Shown piece by piece: positions 17,324 through 25,904 of a stretch of DNA of 64,000 nt. The stretch is from Arthrobacter sp. SLBN-83. GTDB taxonomy: Bacteria; Actinomycetota; Actinomycetes; Actinomycetales; Micrococcaceae. Numbering within the stretch: position 1 is the first letter of the stretch; every line of letters starts with the position of its first letter. The stretch lies in assembly GCF_006715285.1 (NCBI RefSeq), contig NZ_VFMX01000001.1, positions 868,001 to 932,000 on the forward strand, read 5' to 3'. The position numbers and the translations under genes are program-made. The notes below the pieces were generated by a model. It had not been told where the DNA came from, did no database searches, and saw only the letters and a program-made list of their open reading frames with translations.

Positions 17324-18484
17324 TTACTGGGCCGCTGCTGCCGACTGCAGCTGTTCCGGCGGCACCATTCCCGCGAAGACGCGTCCGTCATCGGTGACCA
17401 GGACGTTCAGGAGTGCGGTGGAGAGCAGCCGGCCACCGGGTACGGCGACGGCGGCCTGGGACAACAGCGGATCCTGCAGGACGGATTCGGCTGTCGGGGC
17501 ATTACCCTTTGCGGTGCCCACCACGGTTTCCCAGCCTGTGCCGGTCACGGACACTTGCCCCTTGGCGCCCTTGTACATGGCGTCCTGATGGGAACCATCA
17601 GCCTGTTCAAGGGACTTGTCCGGAACCGGGAGTTCCTTGACGGTGCTGCCCGGCGGCGGAGTGAAGGCGAAGACCGACTGATCGGGCACGGCCAGGGAGA
17701 GGCTGGTGAAGCCGGAGCTGAAAGCGGGCTTGTCCGCTCCGCGTGCGGTCATCTGGACGGACAGGGGCATGCCGTTTTGACCGTCGACGGCGATGGCCAC
17801 CTTGCCCACCAAGGTTGCGTCTGTGCGTGGCTCAATCAGCAGGTTGTAGGCTGCCCGGCCGGCAACGGAAACGTCCGGCCCCACGGAAACGGCAATGGTG
17901 GAGTCAACCTTTGACAGGAACTGCTGGGCCATTTCGGCTGGCGTGTGCATTCCGCCCGCACCCTGGTGGTCCTTTGACAGCGCGGCGTCGCGCGCAGGCA
18001 TCGCAATATGCGCTGCCGTGTTGTCCTTGGACGAGTAGAACCACACATCGTTGCCATGGCGGACGACATCCCGCTCGGCCAGTTGGTCCATCACCTGCAC
18101 CCGGGCATTGTCCTTGCCGTCCATGAAGACACGGGCGGTGTGCTTGCCGGACAACAGCTCAATCACGGAAGCCACGCTGCCGGGGGACGCGGACGCGGAC
18201 GGCTTGCCGGTAGCCGGAAGCTCCGGCAACCCCAGGTCGGCCGACTGCTCCACGGTCCCCGAAAATACCTGCACCTGATGGCTGGCTGCCAGCTCCAGGA
18301 CTTGGGCGGGCGTCTTGGCCGGCAAGGGGTCGCTGGCCCCTGCCGGGAGGGAGCCTGCGAGGGCGCCCGCGGCAATGACGACCGGTGCCGCCACGGCAGG
18401 CAGCCACCGCAGCCACGCCCGGCGGGCTGGTGCTGTGGTATTCACTTGCAAGCGTCCGCTGGAACCCAGCCTGTTGGAGCCCAT
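17324..18484 (-). CDS. Exported LolA-like (DUF2092-type) protein
   Basis: A 386-residue protein with an N-terminal export signal (LRWLPAVAAPVVIAAGALAGSLPAGAS). The body resembles the LolA/MucB lipoprotein-carrier fold: KTPAQVLELAASHQVQVFSGTVEQ, VFMDGKDNARVQVMDQLAERDVVRHGNDVWFYSSKDN and RAAYNLLIEPR. It lies directly upstream of the ATPase and permease genes, so it may hand a lipidic ligand to that exporter or respond to it. The ligand is unknown. Confidence 0.8.
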   Translation of the reverse strand: MGSNRLGSSGRLQVNTTAPARRAWLRWLPAVAAPVVIAAGALAGSLPAGASDPLPAKTPAQVLELAASHQVQVFSGTVEQSADLGLPELPATGKPSASASPGSVASVIELLSGKHTARVFMDGKDNARVQVMDQLAERDVVRHGNDVWFYSSKDNTAAHIAMPARDAALSKDHQGAGGMHTPAEMAQQFLSKVDSTIAVSVGPDVSVAGRAAYNLLIEPRTDATLVGKVAIAVDGQNGMPLSVQMTARGADKPAFSSGFTSLSLAVPDQSVFAFTPPPGSTVKELPVPDKSLEQADGSHQDAMYKGAKGQVSVTGTGWETVVGTAKGNAPTAESVLQDPLLSQAAVAVPGGRLLSTALLNVLVTDDGRVFAGMVPPEQLQSAAAAQ

Positions 18485-18493
18485 ACGTAAAGA

Positions 18494-21349
18494 CTACGCC
18501 CGTGCCGGCGGCTCCGCTCCCTTCCGCAGCCCTCCGTCCTGCGGCGTTCCTGGAGGTTGCGGCACTATGGTTCCCGCACCGCCGTCGACCGTTATTTCCT
18601 GGCCGGTGCTGATGCGGGCGGTAGCGTCCGGGACTCCGACCACCGCCGGAATGCCGTACTCCCTTGCCACCACGGCGCCGTGCGAGTTCGCTCCGCCCAT
18701 CTCCATTACCAGCCCTCCTGCAGTAAGGAACAGCGGAGTCCAGCCGGGGTCCGTGGATGGCGCCACCAGGATCTCGCCCGGTTCAAGGCGGGCGCCGACC
18801 GGGTCCAGGATGACCCGCGCCGGGGCAGTCACCGTTCCCGCCGAGGCCGGGCTGCCGGCCAAGGTCCCATTCCCGGAAGTTCCGTCCCCGGAGTTTCCGA
18901 CGGCGGTCCGCACCGCTTCGGGTTCGGTACCGTCAGAGAGCAGCACCCTGGGGATGTGCCGGCGCCTGAGCTCGCGGGCGTACTCCTGGCGGCGGCCCGC
19001 TACAAGCCGCCGCAGGTCCTGGGCGGGCCTTTCCGCACCCGGAGTGTTGTCCGCCAATGCCCGGCGAACCTCAGCGAAATCCAGGAAGAAGACATCGTCC
19101 CGGCACTCAATGGCGCCCGCCTGCTCCAGCTCCCTCCCCACCAGGAGCAGCTGCCGGCGGACTTCCCCGAGGCCAGTCACCAGCAGGAACTTTGGCAGCT
19201 CCCGCAGGCCGGCGAACAACCGGGCCCGGCGCAGGGCGGCACGTACCAGGAGTCCCCGAATCCTGCCACGGGCGGCGGCCCGGGCCACCAGTCGGTCCAC
19301 CTGCTCTTCCGCGTCCTCGGCCGCCTTGCTGAACTGGGCATCAGGGGCCAGTGCCGGGTTATCCAGCCGGAGGTAATTGGCCAGGATCCCCAGGATGTGT
19401 TCCGGTTCCTCCGACCATCGCGGCAGTCCGACGTCGATTTCACCCACTGCCCGCTGGCCGTACCTTTCCAGGAACCTTGCCAGGCCGGCGTCCAGGCGGG
19501 CGGGCAGCTCCCCGGCGTGGAAAGCGGCCGCCAGGACGGAAGGATTCTCCGCCAGGAGCGCGGTGCGTGAGTCAGTGTCTTCCTGGATGGCCGTTGCCAA
19601 GCGCCACAATTCCAGGTCCATTTCCGTGGTGACATTGTGCGGCAGGCCGCGGATCACCGTCTGCAGCTCATTCCATGCGCTCCCGCCCAGCAGCTTTCCG
19701 GCAAGGCCCGCCATGGCGAAGCCCAAGGCGGGAAGGGGCAGGATGGCCGGCACAATCAGGAACAGGCGTGACCCCACCAGCGATTCGGCGTGGTCAAGGC
19801 GGGCCATGATGTCAGCGCCTGCATCGGGGGCCAGTGAGGCCTCAAAGTCCCGGGTGAACTGGTCCAGCCGGCGCAGGGCCGCGCGGGGCCGGAACAGGGC
19901 ATGGACGAGGGTGGCGGGAACCTTGGCGCGGATCGCTACTGGCGCGATGTGGCGCAGCAGCCCGAACGGCGTCCTGCTGGTCACCGAAAAGGCTGGGTCC
20001 TCCATCAGCCGGCGCATGACCGTGGCGGTCAGCGCTTCCATGACGTCGAAAACCCGGGGAATGATGCGTCGACCTATGGCGCTGCGGATGGGGGTAGTGA
20101 AGTCAACGTAGATCCGCTGCCCGGCCTCGGCATAGGGCGACGGCCCGCGCCGGGGATCGGGGACAGGGAAACCGGCAGCCGCGGCAACGGAGGAGGCAAT
20201 GAGGCATACGGCCGCGAGCCCCATGGGGGTGAGCGGCCGGGTGAGCCCCTGGGCCAGGCTGAAGCAGAGGTAGGCCCGTGTACCGCCAAGCGATTTCCCC
20301 CGGGCAGCCCTGGCCGGGGCGCCGTTGCTCTTCGGAACGGGGTACAGGGTGGTGATCGGCCTGGACTGTGTGAGCCAGAGGGTACCTGCCGGGTCGATGG
20401 CCCACTCGGTGTCCTGAGGGGCACCGAAATACTCTTGGGCCTGCAAGCCCAGCCCGGCGAGCGCGCGCAATTGGCTTTCCGTCAGGCATGCCGTGTCGCG
20501 GTCCTCCGGCAACTCCCGGATATGCGTCCCGCCGCCCGGGACCGGCCGTACCTCAACGCCCTTCGCGCCCAGTTCCTGTTCCAGCACCCTGCCGGTCAGC
20601 GCATCCACCACGAAGTGGTCGGGATTGACCGCGCCGGAGACAACCGACTCGCCCAGGCCGGGACTGGCGTCCACCACTACCTGCCGGCGGCTGCCGGTGA
20701 GCGGATTCGCCGTAAACATGACGCCCGCTGTCTGGGCGTCCACCATCCGCTGCACCACCACCGCGAGCGCCACCCCGGAAGGGTCGATCCCCAGGCTTGC
20801 CCGGTATGCCGTTGCCCGGTCCGTCCACAGCGACGCCCAGCAACGCCGGACGGCGTCCAGTACCGCCGGCACTCCCACCACATTGAGGTACGTGTCCTGT
20901 TGCCCCGCGAAACTGGCAAACGGCAGGTCCTCTGCGGTGGCCGAAGACCTGACCGCCACCGGAACATCCGGACCGAGGGCCCGGTAGGCATGCGCTACGG
21001 CTTCGGCGACGGCGGCGGGAACCGGCGCTGCCTCAATTGCCGCCCGCGCCTTTCCTGCCAGCACGGCTATTCCAGAAGGTTCCCCTCCAGCGCCGACTGC
21101 AGCGTTCAAGGCTGCGTACACCCCTGCCAGCGCGGGGAGCAGGGCCTGGTGGGCCCCGATTGCCTGCCGATATGCGACGGTAGTAAGGCAGAACCCCTCC
21201 GGCACGGGCAACCCGGCGGACAACAGCTCTCCGAGGTTGGCTGCCTTGCCGCCCACCAGTGCCAGCATCCCGGCGTCGAGGCCGCGCAGCTCCAGCACCA
21301 GCCCATCGTCCGGGCTGGTGCCAACCAACTGCGGCCTTTGCTGCGCCAT
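18494..21349 (-). CDS. PEP-synthase-family protein with rifampin-phosphotransferase-like domain order
   Basis: A 951-residue protein. The N-terminal third is the PPDK ATP-grasp domain (LVGGKAANLGELLSAGLPVP, VAVRSSATAEDLPFASFAGQ, then TGVMFTANPLTG-like AGVMFTANPLTGSRRQ). The middle of about 500 residues is helical. The swivelling phospho-His domain is at the extreme C-terminus (EMGGANSHGAVVARE, GIPAVVGVPDAT). The PEP-binding TIM barrel of true PEP synthase is missing. That order (ATP-grasp, middle, His) is the rifampin phosphotransferase order, but this protein is about 90 residues longer than typical Rph. It follows a tandem universal stress gene by 51 bp. Phosphorylation of rifamycin or of another small molecule is possible; the substrate is not proven. 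Confidence 0.8.
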   Translation of the reverse strand: MAQQRPQLVGTSPDDGLVLELRGLDAGMLALVGGKAANLGELLSAGLPVPEGFCLTTVAYRQAIGAHQALLPALAGVYAALNAAVGAGGEPSGIAVLAGKARAAIEAAPVPAAVAEAVAHAYRALGPDVPVAVRSSATAEDLPFASFAGQQDTYLNVVGVPAVLDAVRRCWASLWTDRATAYRASLGIDPSGVALAVVVQRMVDAQTAGVMFTANPLTGSRRQVVVDASPGLGESVVSGAVNPDHFVVDALTGRVLEQELGAKGVEVRPVPGGGTHIRELPEDRDTACLTESQLRALAGLGLQAQEYFGAPQDTEWAIDPAGTLWLTQSRPITTLYPVPKSNGAPARAARGKSLGGTRAYLCFSLAQGLTRPLTPMGLAAVCLIASSVAAAAGFPVPDPRRGPSPYAEAGQRIYVDFTTPIRSAIGRRIIPRVFDVMEALTATVMRRLMEDPAFSVTSRTPFGLLRHIAPVAIRAKVPATLVHALFRPRAALRRLDQFTRDFEASLAPDAGADIMARLDHAESLVGSRLFLIVPAILPLPALGFAMAGLAGKLLGGSAWNELQTVIRGLPHNVTTEMDLELWRLATAIQEDTDSRTALLAENPSVLAAAFHAGELPARLDAGLARFLERYGQRAVGEIDVGLPRWSEEPEHILGILANYLRLDNPALAPDAQFSKAAEDAEEQVDRLVARAAARGRIRGLLVRAALRRARLFAGLRELPKFLLVTGLGEVRRQLLLVGRELEQAGAIECRDDVFFLDFAEVRRALADNTPGAERPAQDLRRLVAGRRQEYARELRRRHIPRVLLSDGTEPEAVRTAVGNSGDGTSGNGTLAGSPASAGTVTAPARVILDPVGARLEPGEILVAPSTDPGWTPLFLTAGGLVMEMGGANSHGAVVAREYGIPAVVGVPDATARISTGQEITVDGGAGTIVPQPPGTPQDGGLRKGAEPPARA

Positions 21350-21400
21350 GTCCCAGGTACCGTATGCCTGAAAAGCCCTGTTGCCTGGCAGTCCTGTGGC

Positions 21401-22441
21401 TTAGGCGGCGTCGCCCAATATTGGGCCGAACCGCGCACGGTCCGCCATGCGCGGGTCCTCCCGGTCCGGAACTACCATTACCGGTCCCTTGGCGTGATGG
21501 AGCACGCCGTCGGACGTCGAACCCAGGAGCATGCCGGTGAAGCCGCCACGGCCGCGGGTGCCGACCACAACCAGCTCCACGTGCCGGCTTTCTTCAACGA
21601 GCACGTCAACCGGGGAACCGTCCTTCAGCTCATACTCGGCGTCAAGGTGGGGGTAGTGGCTGCGAAGCCAGGCCATGCCGGCCTCCAAGGTGACCCGGAT
21701 GTCATCGAACAGGGCTTTGCGGTCCATCGGCGCCGGGACCCAGGCCAGGGAACCGCTGTACTGGGGTACGGCGCACACCACGCGCAGGGAGGCGCCGAGG
21801 CGTTGGGCCTGGTCGGCCGCTTCGAGGACGGCAACGCGCGCCTGATCGGAGCCATCCACCCCGACCACCACCACGTTCTCCACTTGCCGGTAGCCGGACT
21901 TGGCCTGCTCGGCCTTGACCCGGCGGTCCTCGGTGGTCTCGCCGAGCCTGTCTGAGCAGAACAACGGCACCGTCACCGTGGGGCATTTGGCGTGGGCGGG
22001 AAGTGCACTGCTGACCGAGCCCAGGAGCCGGCCCACGAAACCGCCGCGGCCGCGGGTTCCCACCACCAGCAGTTCCGCGCTTTCGGAGATCTCCAGCAGC
22101 ACTCCTGCCGCGTCACCGTTTTCCACGGAGGACGTCACGTCCACGTCGTACGGCGCGATCTTCTCCAGCGCCTGCTTGAGAATGGCCTCGGCACCTTCGC
22201 GGATAACGGAGTCGTCCACCGTGGCGTAGCCGCCGTCCAATCCGGACGCGGCGAAGATCGGCACCGAGTAGGCGGTGACTATATGGAGAGGACGACGGCG
22301 GCGCTGGGCTTCCCGCGCGGCCCACACCAGGGCGCACTGGCCATGGTCCGAGCCGTCAACGCCCACCACGATGCCATGGGGAGCGTCAGACGCACCGCCA
22401 CCATCCCGGGCCGGGTCCGGATGCAACTCTCGTGAGCCCAT
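21401..22441 (-). CDS. Tandem universal stress protein (two Usp domains)
   Basis: A 346-residue protein with two complete Usp domains (about residues 24-170 and 195-335). Each has the ATP-binding pattern G-2X-G-9X-G-S: GTRGRGGFVGRLLGSVS and GTRGRGGFTGMLLGSTS. Both also have the opening VVGVDGSD. Double-domain Usps in actinobacteria are often induced by hypoxia or stress. Its product is followed closely by the PEP-synthase-like gene on the same strand, so the two are probably co-transcribed. Confidence 0.93.
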   Translation of the reverse strand: MGSRELHPDPARDGGGASDAPHGIVVGVDGSDHGQCALVWAAREAQRRRRPLHIVTAYSVPIFAASGLDGGYATVDDSVIREGAEAILKQALEKIAPYDVDVTSSVENGDAAGVLLEISESAELLVVGTRGRGGFVGRLLGSVSSALPAHAKCPTVTVPLFCSDRLGETTEDRRVKAEQAKSGYRQVENVVVVGVDGSDQARVAVLEAADQAQRLGASLRVVCAVPQYSGSLAWVPAPMDRKALFDDIRVTLEAGMAWLRSHYPHLDAEYELKDGSPVDVLVEESRHVELVVVGTRGRGGFTGMLLGSTSDGVLHHAKGPVMVVPDREDPRMADRARFGPILGDAA

Positions 22442-22905
22442 GGGGGCCGCCTCCTCGCGATACGCCTGATGTTGCGGCTATTCTGCCAGAAAACCGCCCC
22501 TCCCCTGCACATCCCGATTCCGGGCTGCACCGGCGGGAAATGACCGTTCCCTGTTTCCCACTATTCTCCGTCCCCCTAGGCTTAGCAAGCCTGCTCAGGA
22601 GCACGTTGGCCGGGTTATCCACAGGCTCGGCCAGCCCATTCAGGGGCAGTTGGACGCAACTGTCCACAGCCTTTAGGCCGAAGGTCGGAAAGCGCCTTCA
22701 CGCCCTGCAGACTGTTTTCTCCTTTGGGCTATTCACAGCCGCTTTTGTTCTGTAGTCTTCAGGACATTGTTGGTCCGGGACGCCAAGCGCAACTTCCTGC
22801 CAGGACGGTTCCGGCCATGTTCTGCGTCCGGAATTTGGGGTTACCGGAACGCGGGCCGGCGAGGATGCCGGCACCTGCTGAAAGCTTCGAAGGAGGGAAA
22901 CTGTA
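22442..22905. other. 464-bp intergenic region with DnaA-box-like sequences
   Basis: No credible gene lies in this stretch; the short open frames have non-coding composition. It holds a perfect DnaA-type 9-mer TTATCCACA at 22615-22623 and two weaker versions, CTGTCCACA (22660-22668, two mismatches) and CTATTCACA (22729-22737, one mismatch), all on the plus strand. It must also contain the promoter of the universal stress gene and that of the gene at 22906, which has a strong AAGGAGGG ribosome site near 22890. Confidence 0.5.
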
Positions 22906-23550
22906 GTGTCAAGCATGCCTGGGGATGCCGGGACCGAACAGACCACCACGGTGATCATTGGCACGGGCCTGTCCGGGCTGGCCGTGGCCGCCGAACTGCG
23001 CCGCCACGGCGTGGACTCCATTGTGGTGGACGGCCTGGATATCCTTGGCGCCACCCAGCCCGCCAACACCTCCTCCCTGCAGCGCTGCGATGCAGCAGAC
23101 GGCGACACCCTCCGGGAACGGAACGAGATCCTCCGCCACCTCCGCAATTACGCGGCAAGCCATCGTGTCGATGTCCGAAACACCACCCGCGCGGTCCAGC
23201 TGACCATGGTGGAAGGCCCGGAAAACGAATCGACCCCGCAGTGGCGGGTGCACACCCCCACGGGCGTCCTGGTGGCCGACCACATTGTGCTGACCCGCTG
23301 CGCGCACAGCCAGCTGCGGCGCATGCTCAATGACTTTGGCATTACGGTTGGCCGCAACGTGGCCGCGGCCATGCGGGCCATCGGCATCTACCTGGTGGGG
23401 GTGGGCGAACTGATCACGCCCTCGCCCAAGGAAGTGTTGCGCCAGGCCAAGACCGTGGGCCAGGCAATCTCCGCCAAGGTCAACCAGGGCACCGCCCAAC
23501 TACCCGGCGCCTTCCCGGCAACGGGGAGCTTTGCGGTGCTGGGCTGCTGA
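22906..23550 (+). CDS. Short FAD/NAD(P)-binding Rossmann protein of unknown function
   Basis: A 214-residue protein that opens with a flavoprotein-type dinucleotide-binding motif, VIIGTGLSGLAVAAELRRHG, followed by the second strand IVVDGLD. A later stretch (VHTPTGVLVADHIVLTRCAHSQLRRML) resembles the region in FAD-dependent oxidoreductases where substrate-domain strands return. It is about half the normal length of such enzymes and lacks a visible C-terminal FAD-closing motif. The GTG start has a strong ribosome site. It may be a reduced paralogue; no reaction is assigned. Confidence 0.6.
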   Translation: MSSMPGDAGTEQTTTVIIGTGLSGLAVAAELRRHGVDSIVVDGLDILGATQPANTSSLQRCDAADGDTLRERNEILRHLRNYAASHRVDVRNTTRAVQLTMVEGPENESTPQWRVHTPTGVLVADHIVLTRCAHSQLRRMLNDFGITVGRNVAAAMRAIGIYLVGVGELITPSPKEVLRQAKTVGQAISAKVNQGTAQLPGAFPATGSFAVLGC

Positions 23551-23605
23551 CGCCCCACTCCCTTCCCGCCGTCAGCTCCCGGCCTTCCGGCCATGCTGGC
23601 GGCAG

Positions 23606-24286
23606 CTACTCCCCGTCATTCCCTCCCGCGTCCCCCTCGCCGTTAAGCCGGCGCCGGGCCAGCACGCCAAGGGCCACCAGCAGCCCCACCGCGACGACGG
23701 CAAAGATCACAATGCTCCACTGGAAGGGCTCTCCGGCGTTGGCGGGCCTGGACGGCTCTTCCGTCACCCCGGGCTGTGCCGTGCCCATGCCCGGCACGGT
23801 ACCCGCCGCCGTCGAACTTTTCGCCGTGGAAGTTCCGGAGGACGCCGCACCGGAGGGGGCAGCACCGGAGGGGGCAGCACCGGAGGGGGCAGCACCGCCC
23901 GCGCCGGCGGCCACGGTGAAGGTAAAGGTGCCCTCGATGGGGTGGGAATCGGAGCTGACCACGCGCCACACAACGGTGTACACACCCGACGGGCCGCCCT
24001 GCCGAAGCTTCTGCGTTGCCACCTTGTCAACGATCCGGACGGAGCCGTCAGCCCATTCCGTGCCGCCCGCATCCTTGACCGAGAAGGACGATCCGATGCC
24101 CAGCGGCGTGTTGCCGAAGGTCACGGAGACCTCCTCCGGCGGCGCGGCGAGCGAAGCACCCTGGGCCGGGCTGGTGGACTCTGCGGCGTCGTGGGCCGAT
24201 GCTGGGCTGGTCAGGCCCAGAGTTGCCGCTACAAGAACGAAGAAACCGAGCACCAGGCTCAGCAACTGGGGGCGGGCTGGGCGCAT
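23606..24286 (-). CDS. copC: CopC-domain copper-resistance-like protein
   Basis: A 226-residue exported protein. Its signal peptide ends at ...GLTSPASAHDAAES, so the mature protein begins with the His that serves as the N-terminal Cu ligand in CopC. The CopC beta-domain follows: STSPAQGASLAAPPEEVSVTFG, VYTVVWRVVSSDSHPIEGTFTFTV (copper-site Asp-His). A Gly/Ala/Pro/Ser linker precedes a C-terminal membrane helix (WSIVIFAVVAVGLLVALGVLA) and a basic, then acidic tail. The ATG at 24286 is used because it begins the signal peptide. It likely binds Cu(II) at the cell surface. Confidence 0.88.
   Translation of the reverse strand: MRPARPQLLSLVLGFFVLVAATLGLTSPASAHDAAESTSPAQGASLAAPPEEVSVTFGNTPLGIGSSFSVKDAGGTEWADGSVRIVDKVATQKLRQGGPSGVYTVVWRVVSSDSHPIEGTFTFTVAAGAGGAAPSGAAPSGAAPSGAASSGTSTAKSSTAAGTVPGMGTAQPGVTEEPSRPANAGEPFQWSIVIFAVVAVGLLVALGVLARRRLNGEGDAGGNDGE
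23851..23895. repeat. Three perfect 15-bp tandem repeats in the CopC linker
   Basis: CGGAGGGGGCAGCAC is repeated three times without change. In the copC frame each unit encodes five residues of the linker (GAAPS). Perfect identity suggests recent expansion and possible length variation between strains. Confidence 0.9.
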
Positions 24287-24397
24287 GTGCGGGGTGCTCC
24301 TTGTGTTGGCTTCCTTACAGACTAGGCGCATTTGGCGGCCCAACCCCTCCCGCACCATTAGGATGCAGGTATTCCCACACACTCCCCCGGAGGACTA

Positions 24398-25840
24398 ATG
24401 CTTAAGCAAGGCTCTGCCCTGGACCGGTATTTCAGGGTCACCGAGCGCGGCTCCAACCTTTCCCGCGAGATCCGGGGCGGGTTCGCCACGTTCTTCGCCA
24501 TGAGCTACATCGTGGTGCTGAACCCCCTGATCCTGTCCGGCGCGGACTCCAGCGGCACCACGCTCGGCTTCACCGCGGTGGCCGCCGTGACCGCGCTGGT
24601 GGCAGGCATCCTGACCATCCTCATGGGGGCCTGGGGACGGCACCCCTTCGCCCTGGCCACCGGCCTGGGCGTCAACGCCTTCGTCGCAGTCACCGTGGCC
24701 ACCAACCCCGGCCTGACCTGGCCGGACATGATGGGCCTGGTGGTCCTCTCCGGCCTCACCATGCTGGTCCTGGTCCTCACCGGCTTCCGTACCGCCGTCT
24801 TCAAAGCCGTGCCGGACGGACTCAAGACCGCCATCGTGGTGGGCATCGGTCTGTTCATCGCCCTGATCGGCCTGGTCAACGCCGGCTTCGTGCGCCGCAT
24901 CCCCGACGTCGCAGGCACCACGGTGCCCGTTGGCCTGGGCTTCGAAGGCAAGCTCCTGGGCTGGCCCACCGCCGTGTTCGTGTTCGGCCTGATCCTGACC
25001 ATCGCCCTGGTGGTGCGCAAGGTCAAGGGTGCCATCCTGATTGGCATCATCACTTCCACGGTGCTGGCCGTCATCCTGGAATCGACCCTGCACATCGGAC
25101 CCAGCTTCGACGGCAAGAACTTCAACCCGCAGGGCTGGTCCCTGGTGGCTCCCGCATTCTCCGGCTGGGCTGCCCCGGACCTGTCCCTGATTGGCAAGGC
25201 CAACCCGTTCGGCGCCTTCCAGCACCTCGGTTTCGTCGCGGCCACGCTGCTGGCCTTCGTCATCCTGCTCAGTATCTTCTTTGACGCCATGGGCACCATG
25301 GTGGGCCTTGCCAACGAGGCCGGCACGGTGGACGAGCACGGCAACATCCCCGACGTCGACCGCGTGCTCCAGGTGGACGCGCTGGGTGCCATCATCGGCG
25401 GCGGCGCCTCAGTATCCTCCAACCAGATCTACGTTGAAGCCGGTGCCGGCATCGGTGAAGGTGCCCGGACCGGCATCGCCTCCGTTGTCACCGGCCTGCT
25501 GTTCCTGGTTGCCATGTTCTTCACCCCGCTGATCAACCTGGTGCCGTTCGAGGCCGTGGCCCCCGCCCTTGTGGTGGTGGGCTTCATGATGGTGTCCCAG
25601 GTGGGCAAGATCGACTGGCAGGACTGGGGCATTGCCATCCCGGCATTCCTGACCTTCGCCCTGATGCCGTTCACCTACTCGATCGCCAACGGCCTCGGCG
25701 CCGGCTTCATCAGCTACGTCATCATCAGGACCGTCCAGGGCCGCACCAAAGACATCCACCCCCTCATGTGGGCCGTGGCCGCAGCGTTCGCGCTGTTCTT
25801 CGCCATCGGCCCCATCGAGGCTGCACTGGGCATCAAGTAA
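24398..25840 (+). CDS. NCS2-family purine permease (AzgA type)
   Basis: A 480-residue transporter of the AzgA/GhxP group with about 13 helices. Recognisable parts are FATFFAMSYIVVLNPLILS, ATGLGVNAF, the substrate-site stretch FFDAMGTMVGLANEAG, and SSNQIYVEAGAGIGEGARTGIAS. The family imports hypoxanthine, guanine or adenine with protons. A GGAGGA ribosome site precedes the ATG. It is a single gene with a strong terminator just downstream. I see no purine riboswitch in the 111-bp upstream gap. Confidence 0.93.
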   Translation: MLKQGSALDRYFRVTERGSNLSREIRGGFATFFAMSYIVVLNPLILSGADSSGTTLGFTAVAAVTALVAGILTILMGAWGRHPFALATGLGVNAFVAVTVATNPGLTWPDMMGLVVLSGLTMLVLVLTGFRTAVFKAVPDGLKTAIVVGIGLFIALIGLVNAGFVRRIPDVAGTTVPVGLGFEGKLLGWPTAVFVFGLILTIALVVRKVKGAILIGIITSTVLAVILESTLHIGPSFDGKNFNPQGWSLVAPAFSGWAAPDLSLIGKANPFGAFQHLGFVAATLLAFVILLSIFFDAMGTMVGLANEAGTVDEHGNIPDVDRVLQVDALGAIIGGGASVSSNQIYVEAGAGIGEGARTGIASVVTGLLFLVAMFFTPLINLVPFEAVAPALVVVGFMMVSQVGKIDWQDWGIAIPAFLTFALMPFTYSIANGLGAGFISYVIIRTVQGRTKDIHPLMWAVAAAFALFFAIGPIEAALGIK

Positions 25841-25851
25841 CCCCTGCGCAG

Positions 25852-25889
25852 AAAGGGCTGGTGCGGCGTTTGCCGCACCAGCCCTTTTT
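25852..25889. terminator. Strong intrinsic terminator
   Basis: AAAGGGCTGGTGCGGC pairs with GCCGCACCAGCCCTTT around a GTTT loop and is followed by further Ts; the A-rich left flank makes it usable in both directions. It lies between the purine permease and the convergent antiporter gene, and probably serves both. Confidence 0.92.
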
Positions 25890-25904
25890 CATTTGCACGG
25901 GCGT

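Noticed and set aside
21350..21400. Rifampin-associated element upstream of the Rph-like gene
   Set aside because: The 51-bp gap does not contain a match to the Streptomyces palindrome as I remember it, so rifampin induction is not supported.
19901..21955. 684-codon plus-strand frame
   Set aside because: It is antisense to the PEP-synthase-like gene and the universal stress gene, both of which have clear motifs.
22432..22755. 107-codon open frame in the gap before the gene at 22906
   Set aside because: It begins inside the start of the universal stress gene on the opposite strand, has no ribosome site, and its composition is not coding-like.
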